This document shows positions 11,781 to 56,712 of a stretch of DNA of 64,000 nucleotides, piece after piece. This DNA is from Ascaphus truei. Lineage: Eukaryota > Chordata > Amphibia > Anura > Ascaphidae. A program made the position numbers and the translations under genes. The notes under the pieces are model-generated. The model made no database searches. It saw nothing but the letters and a program-made list of their open reading frames with translations, and was not told the origin of the DNA. Where the stretch lies: NCBI GenBank assembly GCA_036426205.1, contig WSYH01001199.1, positions 62,001-126,000 of the forward strand, read 5' to 3'. Position 1 is the first letter of the stretch, and every line of letters starts with the position of its first letter.

Positions 11781-12910
11781 ATTATAACAAACCCTGACAT
11801 CCTCCTGTGATAGAATATGTATCAGACAGGGGAAATCCCCTATGAAGATACTGATGGACCCCTAATACCCAAGGCAAGGGAAAAAAAACCTATAAGCACA
11901 AAATATATGTAGAACAAGGGGTTAGCAATAACCCCTTGAACCTACAAGGCCGGCCTCACCCCTAGTAAATATAAAACCACACAGCAAGCATAGATAACAC
12001 ATGCACCAAATTGCCTAATACATGCTGATGTCAAATACATATATTATATACATACACCGTACATGCAGTTGGTATAATCAAGGCAAACCAGGCACAGTAC
12101 CAAAAAGAGACTGTTAGTATGGGATCAACAATGGTTAACAGTTCACATCAGTTACCATAGTCCATGAGACCATCCATGCCACACTGTGATAATAAAATGT
12201 CCAAAGGGTAAAGATCTTCCAATTGAGGGGTCCATCCGCAGGGGTGTCAGGGAAAAACAAACGTGTTTTTTGTGGAAGCCGCAAAGGAGAAACGCGTAGG
12301 GCGTGGATAGTTCATTTTTTCAGTGTTGCACGATTTTACGGTAGTGGATAGGAGCTACATTTTATTTTTTGAGGATTACCGGCACCCGGCATCAGTGACG
12401 TCATACGTGGGAGTGAGGTGCTCACGCGAGACAGAGTGACGTCATTACATCCTGCGGAGGCACCGGAGGAGCCCAGAAGGCGGAGAGAAGCTGATGCTGG
12501 ACAGCTGTTACACCCATACATGCCGTGATAGATTACAGCGGAGCGTATTGCAAGGATATCCAGGTACTGGGAGTACTAAAAGTGCCGTGAGAGACTATAA
12601 CAGGGCTCACTGCAAGGGAACTGCACTAGGTCCCGTGAGTACCGTGAGTACTATAAGTGCCGTGAGAGACGTTACCAGAGCTCACGGCAAGGGAACTGCA
12701 CTACCATATAATACCATACACCAGGACAACAGCAAAGGTGTATAGGAATACTATTACGGGAATAGTGACTGCTAGAAGCACAGCTGGGAACCGGTAGACC
12801 CTATTAGTGTGAGATACTCTGATATTCTCAATTGTTTTTAAAGAGCTCACAAAGTGTGAGTTTTTTTTACTTATTGTGATTCATTTAGTTTTTTATCATT
12901 AAAACTGTGT
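11781..12910 (+). mobile_element. Probable PLE-type terminal repeat
   Basis: Contains AGGAGAAACGCGTAGGGCG at about 12281-12301, like the hammerhead 3' halves elsewhere, followed by two CRE-like TGACGTCA boxes (12397, 12439) and GC-rich leader sequence. A roughly 75-bp unit (AGTGCCGTGAGAGAC... GGGAACTGCACTA) is tandemly duplicated at 12575-12705. No protein is encoded. Assignment rests on motif similarity only. Confidence 0.5.
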
Positions 12911-14930
12911 TACACTATCCTGTGGCAGTAAAGAATCGCTGCAAGATCCGAAGACACAGACCCAGGAACGTTCCCAGAATACCTACAGAGTTCCAGATCC
13001 TAGGGTGGATAAAAGGCCTGAATTACTTGAAACGCTGCGAGTGCATATCTTACCATTTATGGGTTCATTTTTTCAGACATACTACCCTGTTTTTTCTCTC
13101 TCTTGTCTCCCCTTGCGCCTAGGTCATTCTTCTGATACATATATACATACCTGGTACTCAGAGGTAGCCATATAGATAGCTAATAGTAGCTAACTCAGCT
13201 TTGGAATAAATTACACAGTATACTATATACAGTATACTCATTACCTTAGTAAGATACAATCATAGGGGATCTCTTCTCAACAAAAGTGGGCCGAGCTTCT
13301 AATTTATTACATTTCTGAAGGGAATATTTTCTCAATAATAGCTAATTCAGCTTTGAAATGTAAGCATGTTTACTCACCTTCCTGGTCAGATACATTTGTA
13401 GGGAGTTCCTCTCAATTACATTTGGCTAAGCTACTAAATTACTTAATATTCACCTCAGGTGGATATTTTTGTAGCCACACTATCCTCTGGTTCATTTTCA
13501 TTGTGAGTGGTGCAGTTTCTCTGTATACTATCAGGCAGATGATGCTGACACAACAATCCTCGAGTTTATATTAATAGTCTGCCTCACACCTTAGAATGTT
13601 TCTCCTTCCTTTTCATTGCCACTTGGAACCATATATAAATCATCAATAAAGTTGAACAATTAAGATGTTATCAAGTGGTATATGAGACATTAACAGGCAT
13701 TTACTACAAGCACACACCTTACCTGCACTTTTAATTATTTTTATATTAGTTATTTTTGTCATTTTTCCAGGACCCATTAATTTTATTATAACCAATAAAG
13801 TGTTAATTTTGTAAACTACAGGGTGCTTGAGTGCAGCTGCAAGGGGATTATTTTCTTATTCAGTATTCAGTAAAATATCAAATTGATAAGTACAGCTTTG
13901 TTTCTTTGTACTAGCCAGTAAAACAGGTAATATTTAGAATTCATTCACTTTTTATTTGAGATTTATTGTAGGTTACAATATTTTATAAAAAAGCCAACAA
14001 GATTTTTTTTTTTTTTTTAAATATATGTATAATATGGTATGGGGAGATTTTAGAACCTGGTCAAATCTCTTTTGCTTCTGTTCATGAATTTAAGGAAATT
14101 GGAGAATCTTAATTTCTATGTTTACTGCTGTATCTCTGAGGTCACTTTCCCAGTACTGTAACACTAAAGTTGGTACTGTCATGGAACAAGTATTCCCCTT
14201 TTTTGCTCTCTCTGTTCACCCCCCCCACCCCTACCTTTGTTTGCAGTTTCTGCCTGTCAGTTCCTCATTCTCAGCTGCATGTAGTTTACTCCACACACAC
14301 TGTGCCTGTGTGATATGTTACAATGTTGCCTTCCCTGCCTCTGGCATGTAGTCAGTGAGTTGCTACTGCAGCGTCTGAGATCTCTCCTAGAATGGGCTAT
14401 TCTGCCCTCCCCCGTTTTGCTCATACATAGTTTGTCCCAAGACTATTCCTTTTACCCAGATTCCCCCTCACTTCCTTTTCATTCCTGACTTGGCCGAGTG
14501 AGTACCTTCCTGTCACACTCCCATGGCAAGGCCATCACTTTCTACCTGTCCTTAACTACAAACTCACAACATCCACAATTACCTGTATTCACTGATGCTT
14601 TTCCAATAAAGTGAAGGAATATTATAGGACTTGGTGTGATTTGGAAAGGGGGCTGAGTTAAGCTAACTGGGGCTATTCACACATCACACGTGACCCTGGC
14701 TTCAGAATAGGTACATAAATATTTAATACAGTGGATTGAGGTTGCTGAGCTTGCCAAGATCGTGTATTTCTATGTATGAATCTAGTTGTGTGTGATCAGC
14801 ATGCCCTGGAGCTGTAACGCCAAAACTTTTATATTATGTAATTTTCAATTTTAACCATCAGTTGACCACACACTACTTGTTTATTCCCTGATCTGGTTGT
14901 GAAGTAGAGATAACAAGATATATCTTTAAT
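12911..14930. other. No gene recognised
   Basis: AT-rich sequence with short frames lacking similarity to any protein I know. Confidence 0.45.
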
Positions 14931-14937
14931 TGCCTAA

Positions 14938-15082
14938 GGCAGTGGTTCCCAGCCTTTTAAAATTGTGTCATCTCCCGCACTCAACAAAAAGCATTTGTTT
15001 TGAATACGGGACCCCCATTCTGTGTCCCGTGCATGATGACCAAGGTCAGGGAAGTAGCCCTAGGTTGGGAAACACCATCTTA
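14938..15082. mobile_element. Short hAT (Charlie-like) MITE
   Basis: Starts CAGTGGTTCCCAGCC and ends GGTTGGGAAACACCAT, close to the inverted CAGTGGTTCCCAACC terminus common in hAT-Charlie-type elements. About 140 bp, non-coding. No clear 8-bp target duplication remains. Confidence 0.6.
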
Positions 15083-16475
15083 ATGAGAAGCCAGCCATGT
15101 AACAGGAGCACATAGGCTAGTATTCAACAAGCCCACCATAAAAAAAAGAGACCTGTCACATAATGACACTGAGCACTTGTCATTAGGTCTCTCTCTTTTT
15201 GTAATATCATTCAGGCATCAAATGGGTTCACATGAGTAGTTTGGATGCATTGCCAGTCTGTCCGTTTAATAAAATGGTGTCAATGTTATAACATGAGTAA
15301 AAACGTCATAAGAAACAGTTACAAAACCTATTCCAATGATTATGAGGGCAAAATCGGCATCATAATGTTGAATGATGAGTTCAATAAATGATGGGTGGGG
15401 AGACAAATTATGCAACCATTATTCAACTATTATCCACAAAATTCCTTTTAAGATACAGTAAGCCCCTAGTGAATATTAAATATACTGTAAAGCTGCTTGC
15501 TGGACATTACTTTAGTCACATTCATTTGAATGGAGCGGATGTCTTCTCCAGTCCCAAGACACGGCTTTGCACCATATTGAGTAGGGCTCATTTGTAGAAA
15601 TATGCCAACAAATATTTACTGCTCTTTTAGGAATAAAATGTCCATTAAGTTACCAAAAAGTGTATTCTCTTCTGATAAAGGCTTATTGTTAGGAAAATAG
15701 TTCCAGTCACAGCAAAAAGTATTCCAGTTTGTAAAGATACAAAAAGAAAAAGAAACCAATAACTTACCAAAAAAAAATGTAGAGGTTGGTCTTTTTTGTG
15801 TAACAACTGCATACAGTAACCGTTTTCATTTAACTGCGCAACCGTGATTGTGAGAGGCAACCATGAGACATTAGAACCTAAACGTCCCTGGAGCAGTAGG
15901 AAATAGCATCCCCCAGCGGCTGCATGTTAGTCTGCACAAAGCTTTCCCCGCAGTTGGGAATTTCTGCAGTGCTTTTCCTTCAACAATCCCCAGCAGCAGG
16001 CAAAGTTAATCAGGATGCAGCACTACAGTAGAAATGGATATACACTAGTGTCCCCACTTATTATAAACTAGGAATGGGCAATGACAAAACATTTCCCCAC
16101 TTGAACTATATTAAGAAAAGTGATAAATCTAGTTATCACAATAAATATCTGCTCAATAGGATCAGCAAATAATCCTGAACCGTTATGACAACTAATGTGC
16201 TTTTTAATTAATTCCATTTTAAAACAAAAGCGCCTTTACTACCCCAAGTCCCTGAACATCAGAGATAGGGGCAGGGATGGTTTAAGCAGAAGGGGGCAAA
16301 CACAAGAAGGTGATCTCTCTGGGTCAGAAGTGTAAAAGAGAGATACTGAGATCCATTCACATTGGTATTTCTGCCTTCTTTGAAGCTTAGGTGTTTTAAA
16401 CTGCATGCCACTACAATGTCAATCCCATCACAAAAATGTTCAATATTAAGTTATGTTCCTTTTTATTATTCCAAT
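15083..16475. other. No gene recognised
   Basis: A minus-strand open frame at 15645-15860 is hydrophobic but has no exon signals or family match. The rest is unremarkable intergenic sequence. Confidence 0.45.
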
Positions 16476-17019
16476 ATTAATATCTCGCAGTGAACAAACA
16501 AATATAAAGTCCCCAGCGCTAAAGTCCAAGATACCGTGATCTTTAAGGCAGTCTCTAGTCTTTAAGATGGTGGTTGGGCTCTGGTTTAGATGCTCCAGAT
16601 GGGATAGATGTCCTTGATGTAGATGGATACACCGTCTGAAATAACAGATAAGCAGACACACCTGATTGCGCAGTGTGTTATAGCAATCAGAGCCCTATCT
16701 GAGATGTGAAAGAATCCTACTCACATAATCAACGCCCATATGTTCAGTGGAGAGGATCTGTGCTTGCTCCCCTTCTGATCCGCTCCTCACACGAACCCCA
16801 CGTGGAGACAGCTTACAGGAGACAGCTTACAGGATACACCCTATGGTGCAATAACAGATGGTATTGCTCAATATGCCGTCCGCAGCTTGCATTTCCTACC
16901 ACCACACCGGAGAGTATCACTGCACACAGACACGCTGTCGACTTGGCGTGTGACGTCAGTGCTTTAGGAAGCTCTCCCTGCGGCAGGACTACAGTGGCTG
17001 GGATGGTTCAATGACTAAG

Positions 17020-17072
17020 CTCCTCCTCCCTACGCGTTTCGTGACACGTGGTCACTTCGTCAGGGGATGGTG
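17020..17072 (-). ncRNA. Hammerhead-like motif in the left PLE arm
   Basis: CUGACGA (17063-17057), a five-pair stem GUGAC/GUCAC, GAAA (17040-17037), palindrome ACGCGU and triplet GUA. Stem I pairs CCC (and more, CCAUCCC) with GGGAGG. There is one extra A between the core and stem II compared with textbook hammerheads. It lies sense to the element. Confidence 0.6.
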
Positions 17073-17424
17073 GAGCTTAGTGTGTGATGCCTTATATGCA
17101 AACCCAAATGGAGAGATCCTCCTACTAGGGGTGGGGCTTAGCTGCAATGTTGATCAAGGAGGATCAGCTCTGACACTAACAGCGTGATCGGGGTTAATGC
17201 CTTGCCATACTGCATATAAACACCCACATATTATGCAATGAATGAGAACAATACAACGGATAAATTAAGAACAAATAAAATAAAATAATAAAACAATCAT
17301 AATTATATATAAACAGCCATGAATTATCATGGTATAGGTCACATTTTATAAAATTAATATATTCAATAAATGCAATCCCTGAATGTTTTACATAAAATAT
17401 CCCACTCTGCTTGGCAAGGATAGA

Positions 17425-18036
17425 TTAAGAGTCCTTCAAAAAGGCTGCAAGGTCAAACTCAATGTTAAGGCCTAGGGGGGTCAAGGTCTTAAGTGTGTAG
17501 ATCCAATAACTTTCTCTTTTGGAGACTTTATTGAGCCTGTCCCCCCCACGCCAACTGCTTTTGGGATTATCAATCCCTATACATACTAAACCCTCTGGAC
17601 TCTGTTGGTGGTGTATTCTGAAATGGTTTGAGACACTATGTGTCTCGAGACCCCTCTTAATATTGTAAACATGTTCTGCGAACCTTCGTTTGAGGGGTCT
17701 CCCCGTGCGGCCCACATATTGGAGTCCGCACGGGCATTCCAGCAAATAGACACAGAAATTTGTTTTACAATTGATGAAGGTTTTTATGTCAAAGTTTTTT
17801 CCTGTCACATTAGATTTAAAAGTCTTTGTTTTTTTACTGTGTTTACAACCAATACAGCTTTGGCATGTATAGTAGCCTTTAAGATCATTTAGCCATGTTA
17901 CATGGTGATCTCTCAGGCCATCTAACGGACAGCTAGGTGATAAGGAGGATTTCAAATTCTTTGCTCTTTTAAACACTATTTTAGGTTTACTGGGTAGGAT
18001 GCTCTTAAGAATTGGATCTATTTGGAGAAACCCCAA
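17425..18036 (-). CDS. Penelope-like element: GIY-YIG endonuclease ORF
   Basis: A 203-codon frame, the C-terminal part of a PLE polyprotein that nicks target DNA for reverse transcription. Cys58, Cys61, Cys64 and Cys90 lie just before the GIY-YIG core, where PLEs have a Cys-rich finger. The core is VYL (96-98) and YVGRTGRPLKRR (107-118), with His122, Glu175 (KRESYWIYTL) and Asn191. No stops in the domain. The upstream reverse-transcriptase part continues to about 18348 with disruptions, so the element is 5'-truncated. Confidence 0.88.
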   Translation of the reverse strand: MGFLQIDPILKSILPSKPKIVFKRAKNLKSSLSPSCPLDGLRDHHVTWLNDLKGYYTCQSCIGCKHSKKTKTFKSNVTGKNFDIKTFINCKTNFCVYLLECPCGLQYVGRTGRPLKRRFAEHVYNIKRGLETHSVSNHFRIHHQQSPEGLVCIGIDNPKSSWRGGDRLNKVSKRESYWIYTLKTLTPLGLNIEFDLAAFLKDS

Positions 18037-18359
18037 TGTTTGATAAGCGTCTTATTTAGATATAATGGGAGCTATACCACTATACTGTGTGATGGAAAAT
18101 GGAAACTTGGCCTGACCATTCTCAGCCATTTTCTCTTTCACACAAGCAAGGACGGCTCTATCAGTTTTATTAACCTCTTTGATCGCAAGATCCAAATCTT
18201 TGCGTTTTTATACTCCGTTCAATGAATTGGTTTTCAACTCCTTAATTTGCTGTTGGTATAACGAGTTTTCCCGAACAATTCTGCTAATCTAAGGCTGGCC
18301 CCTTGGGGATGTTACGCACCCAATTGGGGGTGCTGATGGTGACTGGATGCCAAAAGGAT

Positions 18360-18915
18360 CCAATTCTTAGAGCATCCTACCCAGTAACCTAAAATAGTGT
18401 TTAAAAGAGCAAAGAATTTGAAATCCTCCTTATCACCTAGCTGTCCGTTAGATGGCCTGAGAGATCACCATGTAACATGGCTAAATGATCTTAAAGGCTA
18501 CTATACATGCCAAAGTGTATGGTGTTGTAAACACAGTAAAAAACAAAGACTTTTAAATCTAATGTGACAGGAAAAAACTTTGACAATAAAACCCTTCATC
18601 AATGTAAAACAAATTTTTGTGTCTATTTGACTGGAATGCCCGTGCGGACTCCAATTGTGGGCCGCACGGGGAGACCCCTCAAACGAATGGTTCGCAGAAC
18701 ATGTTACAATATTAAGAGGGGTCTCGAGCACATAGTGTCTCAAACCTTTCAGAATACACCACCACAGAGCAGAGGGTTTGTATGTATAGGGATGATAATC
18801 CCAAAAGCAGGTTGGCGTGGGGGGGACAGGCTCAATAAGTCTCCCAAAGAGAAAGTTATTGGATCTACACACTTAAGACCTTGACCCCCCTAGGCCTTAA
18901 CATTGAGTTGACCTT
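18360..18915 (+). pseudogene. Penelope-like endonuclease, degraded inverted copy
   Basis: Reverse complement of the copy at 17425-18036 with frameshifts and substitutions: TGKNFDNKTLHQCKTNFCVY is in one frame, then GRTGRPLKRM follows with lost or changed core residues. It cannot give a full endonuclease. It forms one arm of the inverted PLE pair. Confidence 0.85.
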
Positions 18916-19284
18916 GCAGCCTTTTGAAGGACTCTTAACTATCCTTGCCAAAGCAGAGTGGGATATTTATGTAAAACATTCGGGATTGCATTATTGAAAT
19001 ATTAATTTATAAAATGTGACCTATACCATGATAATTCATGGCTGTTTATATATATTATGATTGTTTATATTTTATTTATTTGTTCTTAATTTATCCGTTG
19101 TATGTTCTCATTCATTGCATAATATGTGGGTTGTTTATATGCAGTATGGCAAGGCATTAACCCCGATCACGCGTGTTAGTGTCAGAGCTGATCCTCCTTG
19201 ATCAACAATTGCAGCTAAGCCCCACCCTAGTAGGAGGATCTCTCCATTTGGGTTTGCAATAAAGGCATCACACACTAAGCTCCA

Positions 19285-19338
19285 CCATCCCCTGACGAAG
19301 TGACCACGTGTCACGAAACGCGTAGGGAGGAGGAGCTT
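19285..19338 (+). ncRNA. Hammerhead-like motif in the right PLE arm
   Basis: The mirror copy of the motif at 17020-17072: CUGACGA (19292-19298), stem II 300-304 with 310-314, GAAA (19315-19318), ACGCGU, GUA site, stem I CCAUCCC against GGGAGGAGG. It carries the same extra A after the core and is sense to the right-arm element. Confidence 0.6.
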
Positions 19339-20085
19339 AGTCATGAACCATTCCAGCCACTGTAGTCCTGCCGCAGGGAGAGCTTCCTAAAGCACTGACG
19401 CACACGCCAAGTCGACAGCGTGTCTGTGTGCAGTGATACTCTCCGGTTGGTGGTGGTAGGAAAGCAAGCTGGACGGCATATTGAGCAATACCATCTGTTA
19501 TTGCACCAAGGGTGTACCTGAAGCTGTCTCCTGTAAGCTGTTCACGTGGGTTCGTGTGAGGAGCGGATCAGAAGGGGAGCAAGCACAGATCCTCTCCACT
19601 GAACAATATGGGCCGTTTGATTATGTGAGTAGGATTCTTTCACATCTCAGATAGGGCTCTGATGCTATAAACACACTGCGCAATCAGGTGTGTCTGCTTA
19701 TCTGTTATTTAAGACGGTGTATCCATCTACATCAAGACATCTATCCACTTGGAGCATCTAAACCAGAGCCAACCACCATCTTAAAGACTAAGAGACTGCT
19801 AAAAGATCCACGGTATCTTGGACTTTAGCGCTGGGGACTTTATATTTGTTTGTTCACTGTTTTGTATCAGGTTTTGGAATTACCTGTTATTATTGTCACC
19901 TAGCTGCTTTTTTTTTTTTTTTTTCTCTTTTTTTCTCACAGCATTGTGCAAGTCATTTTGTTATCATTTTGATGTTGCACGAGCACTTATCGTTGTTTTA
20001 GCACAAATTGCTATCACTTAGCTTAGTGTAGGTTAGCGCTTTTGGAGGGGTTAATTTCATTGTTTTGCTCATTAATATCTCGCAG

Positions 20086-21563
20086 TTTTGGTATATTGGC
20101 CAACTCTAGTACTGTATAAACTTGTGGCAGTAACAAATTTAGTGCTCAGCAGTATTCAGGTAAACACTGGAGTTTGGGGCCCTACAAATCGATACACTGT
20201 CTATACACTGTCACAAACTTTAGGTTTTAAGGGAGAAACAAATATTTATTTGTATTGCTAGCACAGAATTCAGTTAGTGTAAAGTCTGCACAAGTAGCAA
20301 AAAGCCAGTTTTTATAAGCTTTTCAATTTCCCTGGTTGTAAAAACTTTAGGCAAAGTACACCTACTGTAGCAATAAACGTGTATATTTCTGACAAATATG
20401 TATTATTTGAAAATTACTGTAAATACTAAGTTACTGTAGCTTTGACAAATTCCTGAATGTGTAAGCACATTTCAGTGGGTTGAAGGAGAGTTAAACAATA
20501 ATTGAAAATAGAAATACTGCAGATAAAATATAATTATTTGCAGTAGTCGAGTCAACATGGATATACTGAAGCTATTTGAAGAAAAAAAAAAAGCAAACAA
20601 ACATTGTGAACCATGGAAAATGCACATTTCCATTATTTATTTTCCTAATCTGCCATTAAAAACAACCACAAGTTAAAACAGTATGGATTTGCATGTTCTG
20701 TAAATGAACGGTCATGAAAACACAGAATGAAGAAGCAGTTAATGTTGGAACAGGGAGTGAGGTAGGTACATATAGGCCATGGCTCTGGACTACTATTTAA
20801 ACTGCCAAGTATAATCCATTGGGCTGCACTCTATACAGTGACACACATTTCGTATTGATGTATAATTCTAATTTTTTTTTTTTGAAATATGGTTTTCCAA
20901 GTTACTATCCTGATCATTATGACTTTCACATTTTAGCAACTCCAATCCTTTTTTTTCTATGTGGGGCTTTTCTATAAAGCAAAGATCAGACATTGTTTTA
21001 CAGTGGATCGAAGGTACTAAAGTGCAGCACACTTTACAGTGCCAGGGTCCGGCACTTTCAGGTTATGCGAGTCCTCCTCGGATGCTGGAAGTGAAGGGAG
21101 CTCCACTTGCTCGTTCTCTAGGGAGTGATAGAAATGCAAGTGCCCATGATGTACCTGGTATGCTCTAGAGGCCTCTGGGGCTCGTGCAGTAGCAAGTACA
21201 TCATTCGGGCACCATAAAGCTTGATGTAGCCTTTAACCTCTTCACTGGCAGAGGGGCCAGGAACACAGTGGTTACCAACAAGCTTCCCAATGTGGATTGG
21301 TGAATAGTAAGAGATGGGGCTATATCTGTTGATGCATAAGACTCATGCAGTTGCCTCAGGAATGACATTTTTTAGTTTTTGCTGTAATAAACATGTCTTT
21401 TCATTAAGCACTCAAAATTGTTCAAATTAAAACTGTGTTGATAGACTGGTGCAAAATCTGAGACAACATGGCAGTCTCTTAATAAATCATCCCTTACAAA
21501 TGCTTTCCCCACATTGATCAATCTGTGCTCCTTTTTGAAGGATTTGACATTCTTCCTTTTTCT
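20086..21563 (-). other. fktn 3' UTR and downstream flank, end undetermined
   Basis: No coding signal on either strand. The fktn 3' UTR must begin at 21563. The first clear minus-strand AATAAA is in the AATAAATAATG context near 20629-20640, with another near 20230; which one is used cannot be told. The stretch 21000-21320 is GC-richer and looks like an unclassified dispersed repeat. Confidence 0.5.
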
Positions 21564-53370
<31,807 letters not shown>

Positions 53371-55197
53371 CTAATGTGTAAAATAAATAATAATAATAGT
53401 AATCTAAACACACAAGCAGCACATGAATAAAATCACTATACTGTACTTAAAAAAGTCTTGTAACAATAATATCTTTATGCCAAATAACTCCAATAAAGAA
53501 AACACAATTTTTAAATTAAATAAAAAGCAAGTCTGAGTATTTCCTATCTTTCTATTGTAATGTCAGACTGCATGTATCCAGACCTAGTTGCACATGTTTA
53601 GGCTGTGGATGCGAAAATTAAGATTGCCCTCTTGTTTCATAAGAAACAATAGATAACATAATATTATATGAAAAATCACAATATTAGGCATGTTGTTTAT
53701 ACTTTGAGGATAAATACAAAATATATGCTGAATTCCCCCCCCCCCCCATTCAATATGTGCATCAATACAATCTGCACACTGACAATTGATCCGTTCAACT
53801 GTAATCGATCGCTTTGCGCTGGGTTATTTAATTCACGATTATTGCTGCAAAACGGTACCCACTATGCAAAGTTGTGTGGAAGATCATGTGACCAGGCAGT
53901 TACTAGATACAATTAGTGCACTGCTAGAGAGAGGGCAGGGCTCAAGAGCCAGAGCCTATCTCAGAAGAGGAAGGGGATGTGACCTTGTAAATATTTTTTA
54001 TAGAAACAAAAATGTTTGTTACATTAGAATACATTAAAAATGTCTTTACATTATTTTTTTTTAAATGCTACAAGTATTTTCTCATAGTACAGAACGGATT
54101 TATAATAAAAAAAAAACAAACAAAAAAAACAAACATGTACTGTAGGATATTGCTTTAACTGCAGCTTTAAGATTGAGAACTACACAAACTTTAAGAGATA
54201 ATATTCAGCTTTAGGTTTATCTTTGCTGTGAACACAAAAACCTTCCCTACAGTATTAACACAAATTCCTCTATGGCGGTTATGCTCTAAAGGGTGATCAA
54301 GCCAGTTAGGCACAAACGTATGCAAACTCACATTTATGTCAATGGGAACATTTTAGAGCACAAGCCCATGCAGTAAGTGCTCCTTACTACATGACATGCT
54401 GTACTTTCTGAACTACAAAATAAAACCCTGTTGACGGTCCATTACCTTTGCGGATATGTAATATCTATAGTAATACAACTGAAAAAGGAGGAACAACGAA
54501 CTCGCCGCAGTCAGAAGGGCCAAAACCACGTTTTTATTGATTCGTTGCATCGCCCAGGACTTGTTGAGACCCAACCAAAAGTCATCTCAGTCTTTGTCAT
54601 CTTCATTGGATCACATGGATAGTGCAAGTAATCTGGGAACAAGACAATGGGAAACAAATTCTCTGTCAAAGAACTGTATTTCGGGGTAAATGACAGAGTT
54701 AAGTAATGGTGGTATATGGATGCAGAGAAATAAAGCCTCTGAACAGGCTTTTTTTTTTTTAACGAATAGGAACGGGGGGTCCTCGGGGGATGAACAATGT
54801 TTTTTTCAGCTCTAGAGGACCTCCTAGTTCCAGAGATACCGACCTGTGTAGTTACAGGGTTTGCCATTTTTAAAGCCTTTGAAACTATTAGTTTACTTCG
54901 GTATTTCTTCAAAACGTCAAAGTCTAGGATTACAGTATGTCACAATAAAATGTATTGGAATGAATAATCAAACATGAAGGTTCTTGTTATTATATAATTT
55001 CAAGGACAAGCACCATACTCTCTCTGTGGAAGACCCTTAATCTGGCTCGGTCTCTTCACCTACAATCCCAGCGCTTGGCCCTAAAATTTGTCAAATCGCT
55101 AGTTGCCATTTTAATCCACCCTTTAAAGCACTGAATTCATGCTGCTCAGTGCCTCAGTATGAAAAAGTGGCATGTAGGATAACAACCGGGTTCAAGG
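53371..55197. other. fktn first visible intron / 5' side, no exon found
   Basis: I searched the minus strand for the fukutin start exon (Met, then a hydrophobic anchor ending before NGQAF) and found none. A 133-codon minus-strand frame at 54511-54912 has no family match. The rest is AT-rich with C- and A-runs. Confidence 0.5.
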
Positions 55198-55205
55198 GTG
55201 TAGGC

Positions 55206-55518
55206 CAGAGTGCTTCCACTGGTGGCCCACAGGCCAAATGCAGCCCAGAAAGGGCTTTGATGTGGCACTTGAACTCCCCGCTCCTGTTAATTTCATACTA
55301 GATACTCAGGCAGGCAAGTGCCGTTTTTCACACTGAAACTGGCTTGTATGTTATGCTAATGAAACATATGGGGTACAGATGTTATACAGTACATGCGTGC
55401 AAAACATTTAACTATAATAATTGTTAGGTCTGTAAATGTATCTAAAATTGCTTGTGGCCCTTGTACTACTAAATGTTTTCAGAACTGGCCCCTTTGGAGA
55501 ACTAGTTGAAGAGCCCTG
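55206..55518. mobile_element. hAT MITE, 313 bp
   Basis: Right end, inverted, CAGGGCTCTTCAACTAGTTC; left end CAGAGTGCTTCCACTGGTGG. Target duplication GTGTAGGC / GTGTAGGA (55198-55205, 55519-55526), 7 of 8 matching. Non-coding, hAT-type by duplication size and CAG start. Confidence 0.8.
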
Positions 55519-55526
55519 GTGTAGGA

Positions 55527-56640
55527 CCGCCACTGCCACGGGATGTAAAAAAAAGAAATACATATTTCTAAGATAAGAATGTCTAATACTAAAGGAGTGC
55601 ATTAGGTATAAAGGTGCCCTCACATGACTTGTTTGGAACTGCCTCGGGTACACGCCATGCGCCAAACGGCACAGGCCATAAAGCAATTTATTCTCCTTTC
55701 CAAGAAGGAAAAAAAGGCAGCACTACAAAGGACAAGTATTAGATTTATTTAAAGTGAAATCAGATCGACGTTTTCGGTCCTAACCATGGACCTTTGTCAA
55801 GATAGATTAGTGCAAACACCTTGGAAACAAAACATTTGTCAAATTCACAATAGTGGCCATGCTTAAGTCAATAAAAAACATCAATGCTTCTCCAAAAACA
55901 TGGCTGATTTCACAATAAATATGAGTCCACAATGGGAAGGCAAAAGGTAATTTTTTAAGAAATTGACAAAGCAAATGTAATACCATCTTATTGGTAGCAG
56001 AATTTTATGTCCAGTAGAAAAATTCCTTCTTTATCCCTAGAAAATGAATAGGCCGTAATGTAAAATGTATCTCCTACATGTAGATCAACAATACCAAACT
56101 GGAGGTGTCCCCACACAACATAGTATATACATGGTCTTTGGCTAATGCTCATATTCTAAACCATGGCAATCCTCTGTAGATGCAGGAATACAACAGTAAG
56201 AGCATGACCTTTGAACTTGCCATTCATATGATCATGTCATTGGAGTGGTGCAAACAAAGCACAAACATCTCTATATAGAAACTACGTTAGTTACAGTCAA
56301 GAGGATACCAGTCCATTATGACTGATAATCAAGGGTGAATACTATGTAGGCGAAACATCACTCTTTGTTTTGTATATCTATACTACTGACCTATTCTATT
56401 CAGCACTCGTCGTGTTTCCATTTATACCCTGTTATTATAATAAAGATCACCAATACAAATTATTTTTAATACTATAATTAATACATATAGGTACTTGAGT
56501 GCTTCCAGTTTACCAGATTCTTTTTCGCTCTGTTCTTAACATAGTACTATCCTGGTAATAGCACCGTACCAATATTAGTATCAGCTGAGCAGAGGAAACA
56601 TCCCTTCCCCACACCCCCCAGGTTATCACATATAAAAAGG
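55527..56640. other. PLE-like non-coding sequence with degenerate hammerhead word
   Basis: On the minus strand at 55805-55762, CTTGACAAAGGTCC-loop-GGACCGAAAACGTCG has the stem II and GAAA of the hammerhead-like motif with a decayed core. 56330-56370 has a similar but weaker pattern. No gene. Confidence 0.45.
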
Positions 56641-56712
56641 AGTGTTCTCTACTCTTTCTTCCCCTAGCTCGCCTCACCTACATGATTTCAGAATTGTACT
56701 TGATACAGAGGA

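Larger units (their letters stand above)
16491..20070. mobile_element. Inverted pair of Penelope-like elements, single insertion
   Basis: The left arm (about 16491-18030, sense on the minus strand) and the right arm (about 18348-19860, sense on the plus strand) are reverse complements over roughly 1.5 kb, each with a GIY-YIG endonuclease region, 3' UTR and hammerhead motif. The whole is flanked by the 15-bp direct repeat ATTAATATCTCGCAG (16476-16490 and 20071-20085), so both copies entered as one unit. The centre (18030-18348) is minus-sense reverse-transcriptase C-terminal sequence; 19860-20070 occurs only on the right. Confidence 0.88.

Noticed and set aside
15645..15860. Hydrophobic minus-strand frame, possible TMEM38B exon by FKTN synteny
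   Set aside because: Sequence does not match TRIC-B transmembrane segments and no convincing splice sites flank it.
1..20000. TAL2, a small bHLH gene expected downstream of FKTN
   Set aside because: No minus-strand frame contains a bHLH motif; it must lie further away or be absent.
54511..54912. 133-codon minus-strand frame with SIYHHYL, considered as the fukutin anchor exon
   Set aside because: No Met plus hydrophobic anchor, wrong residues around the motif, and no donor splice site in the needed phase.
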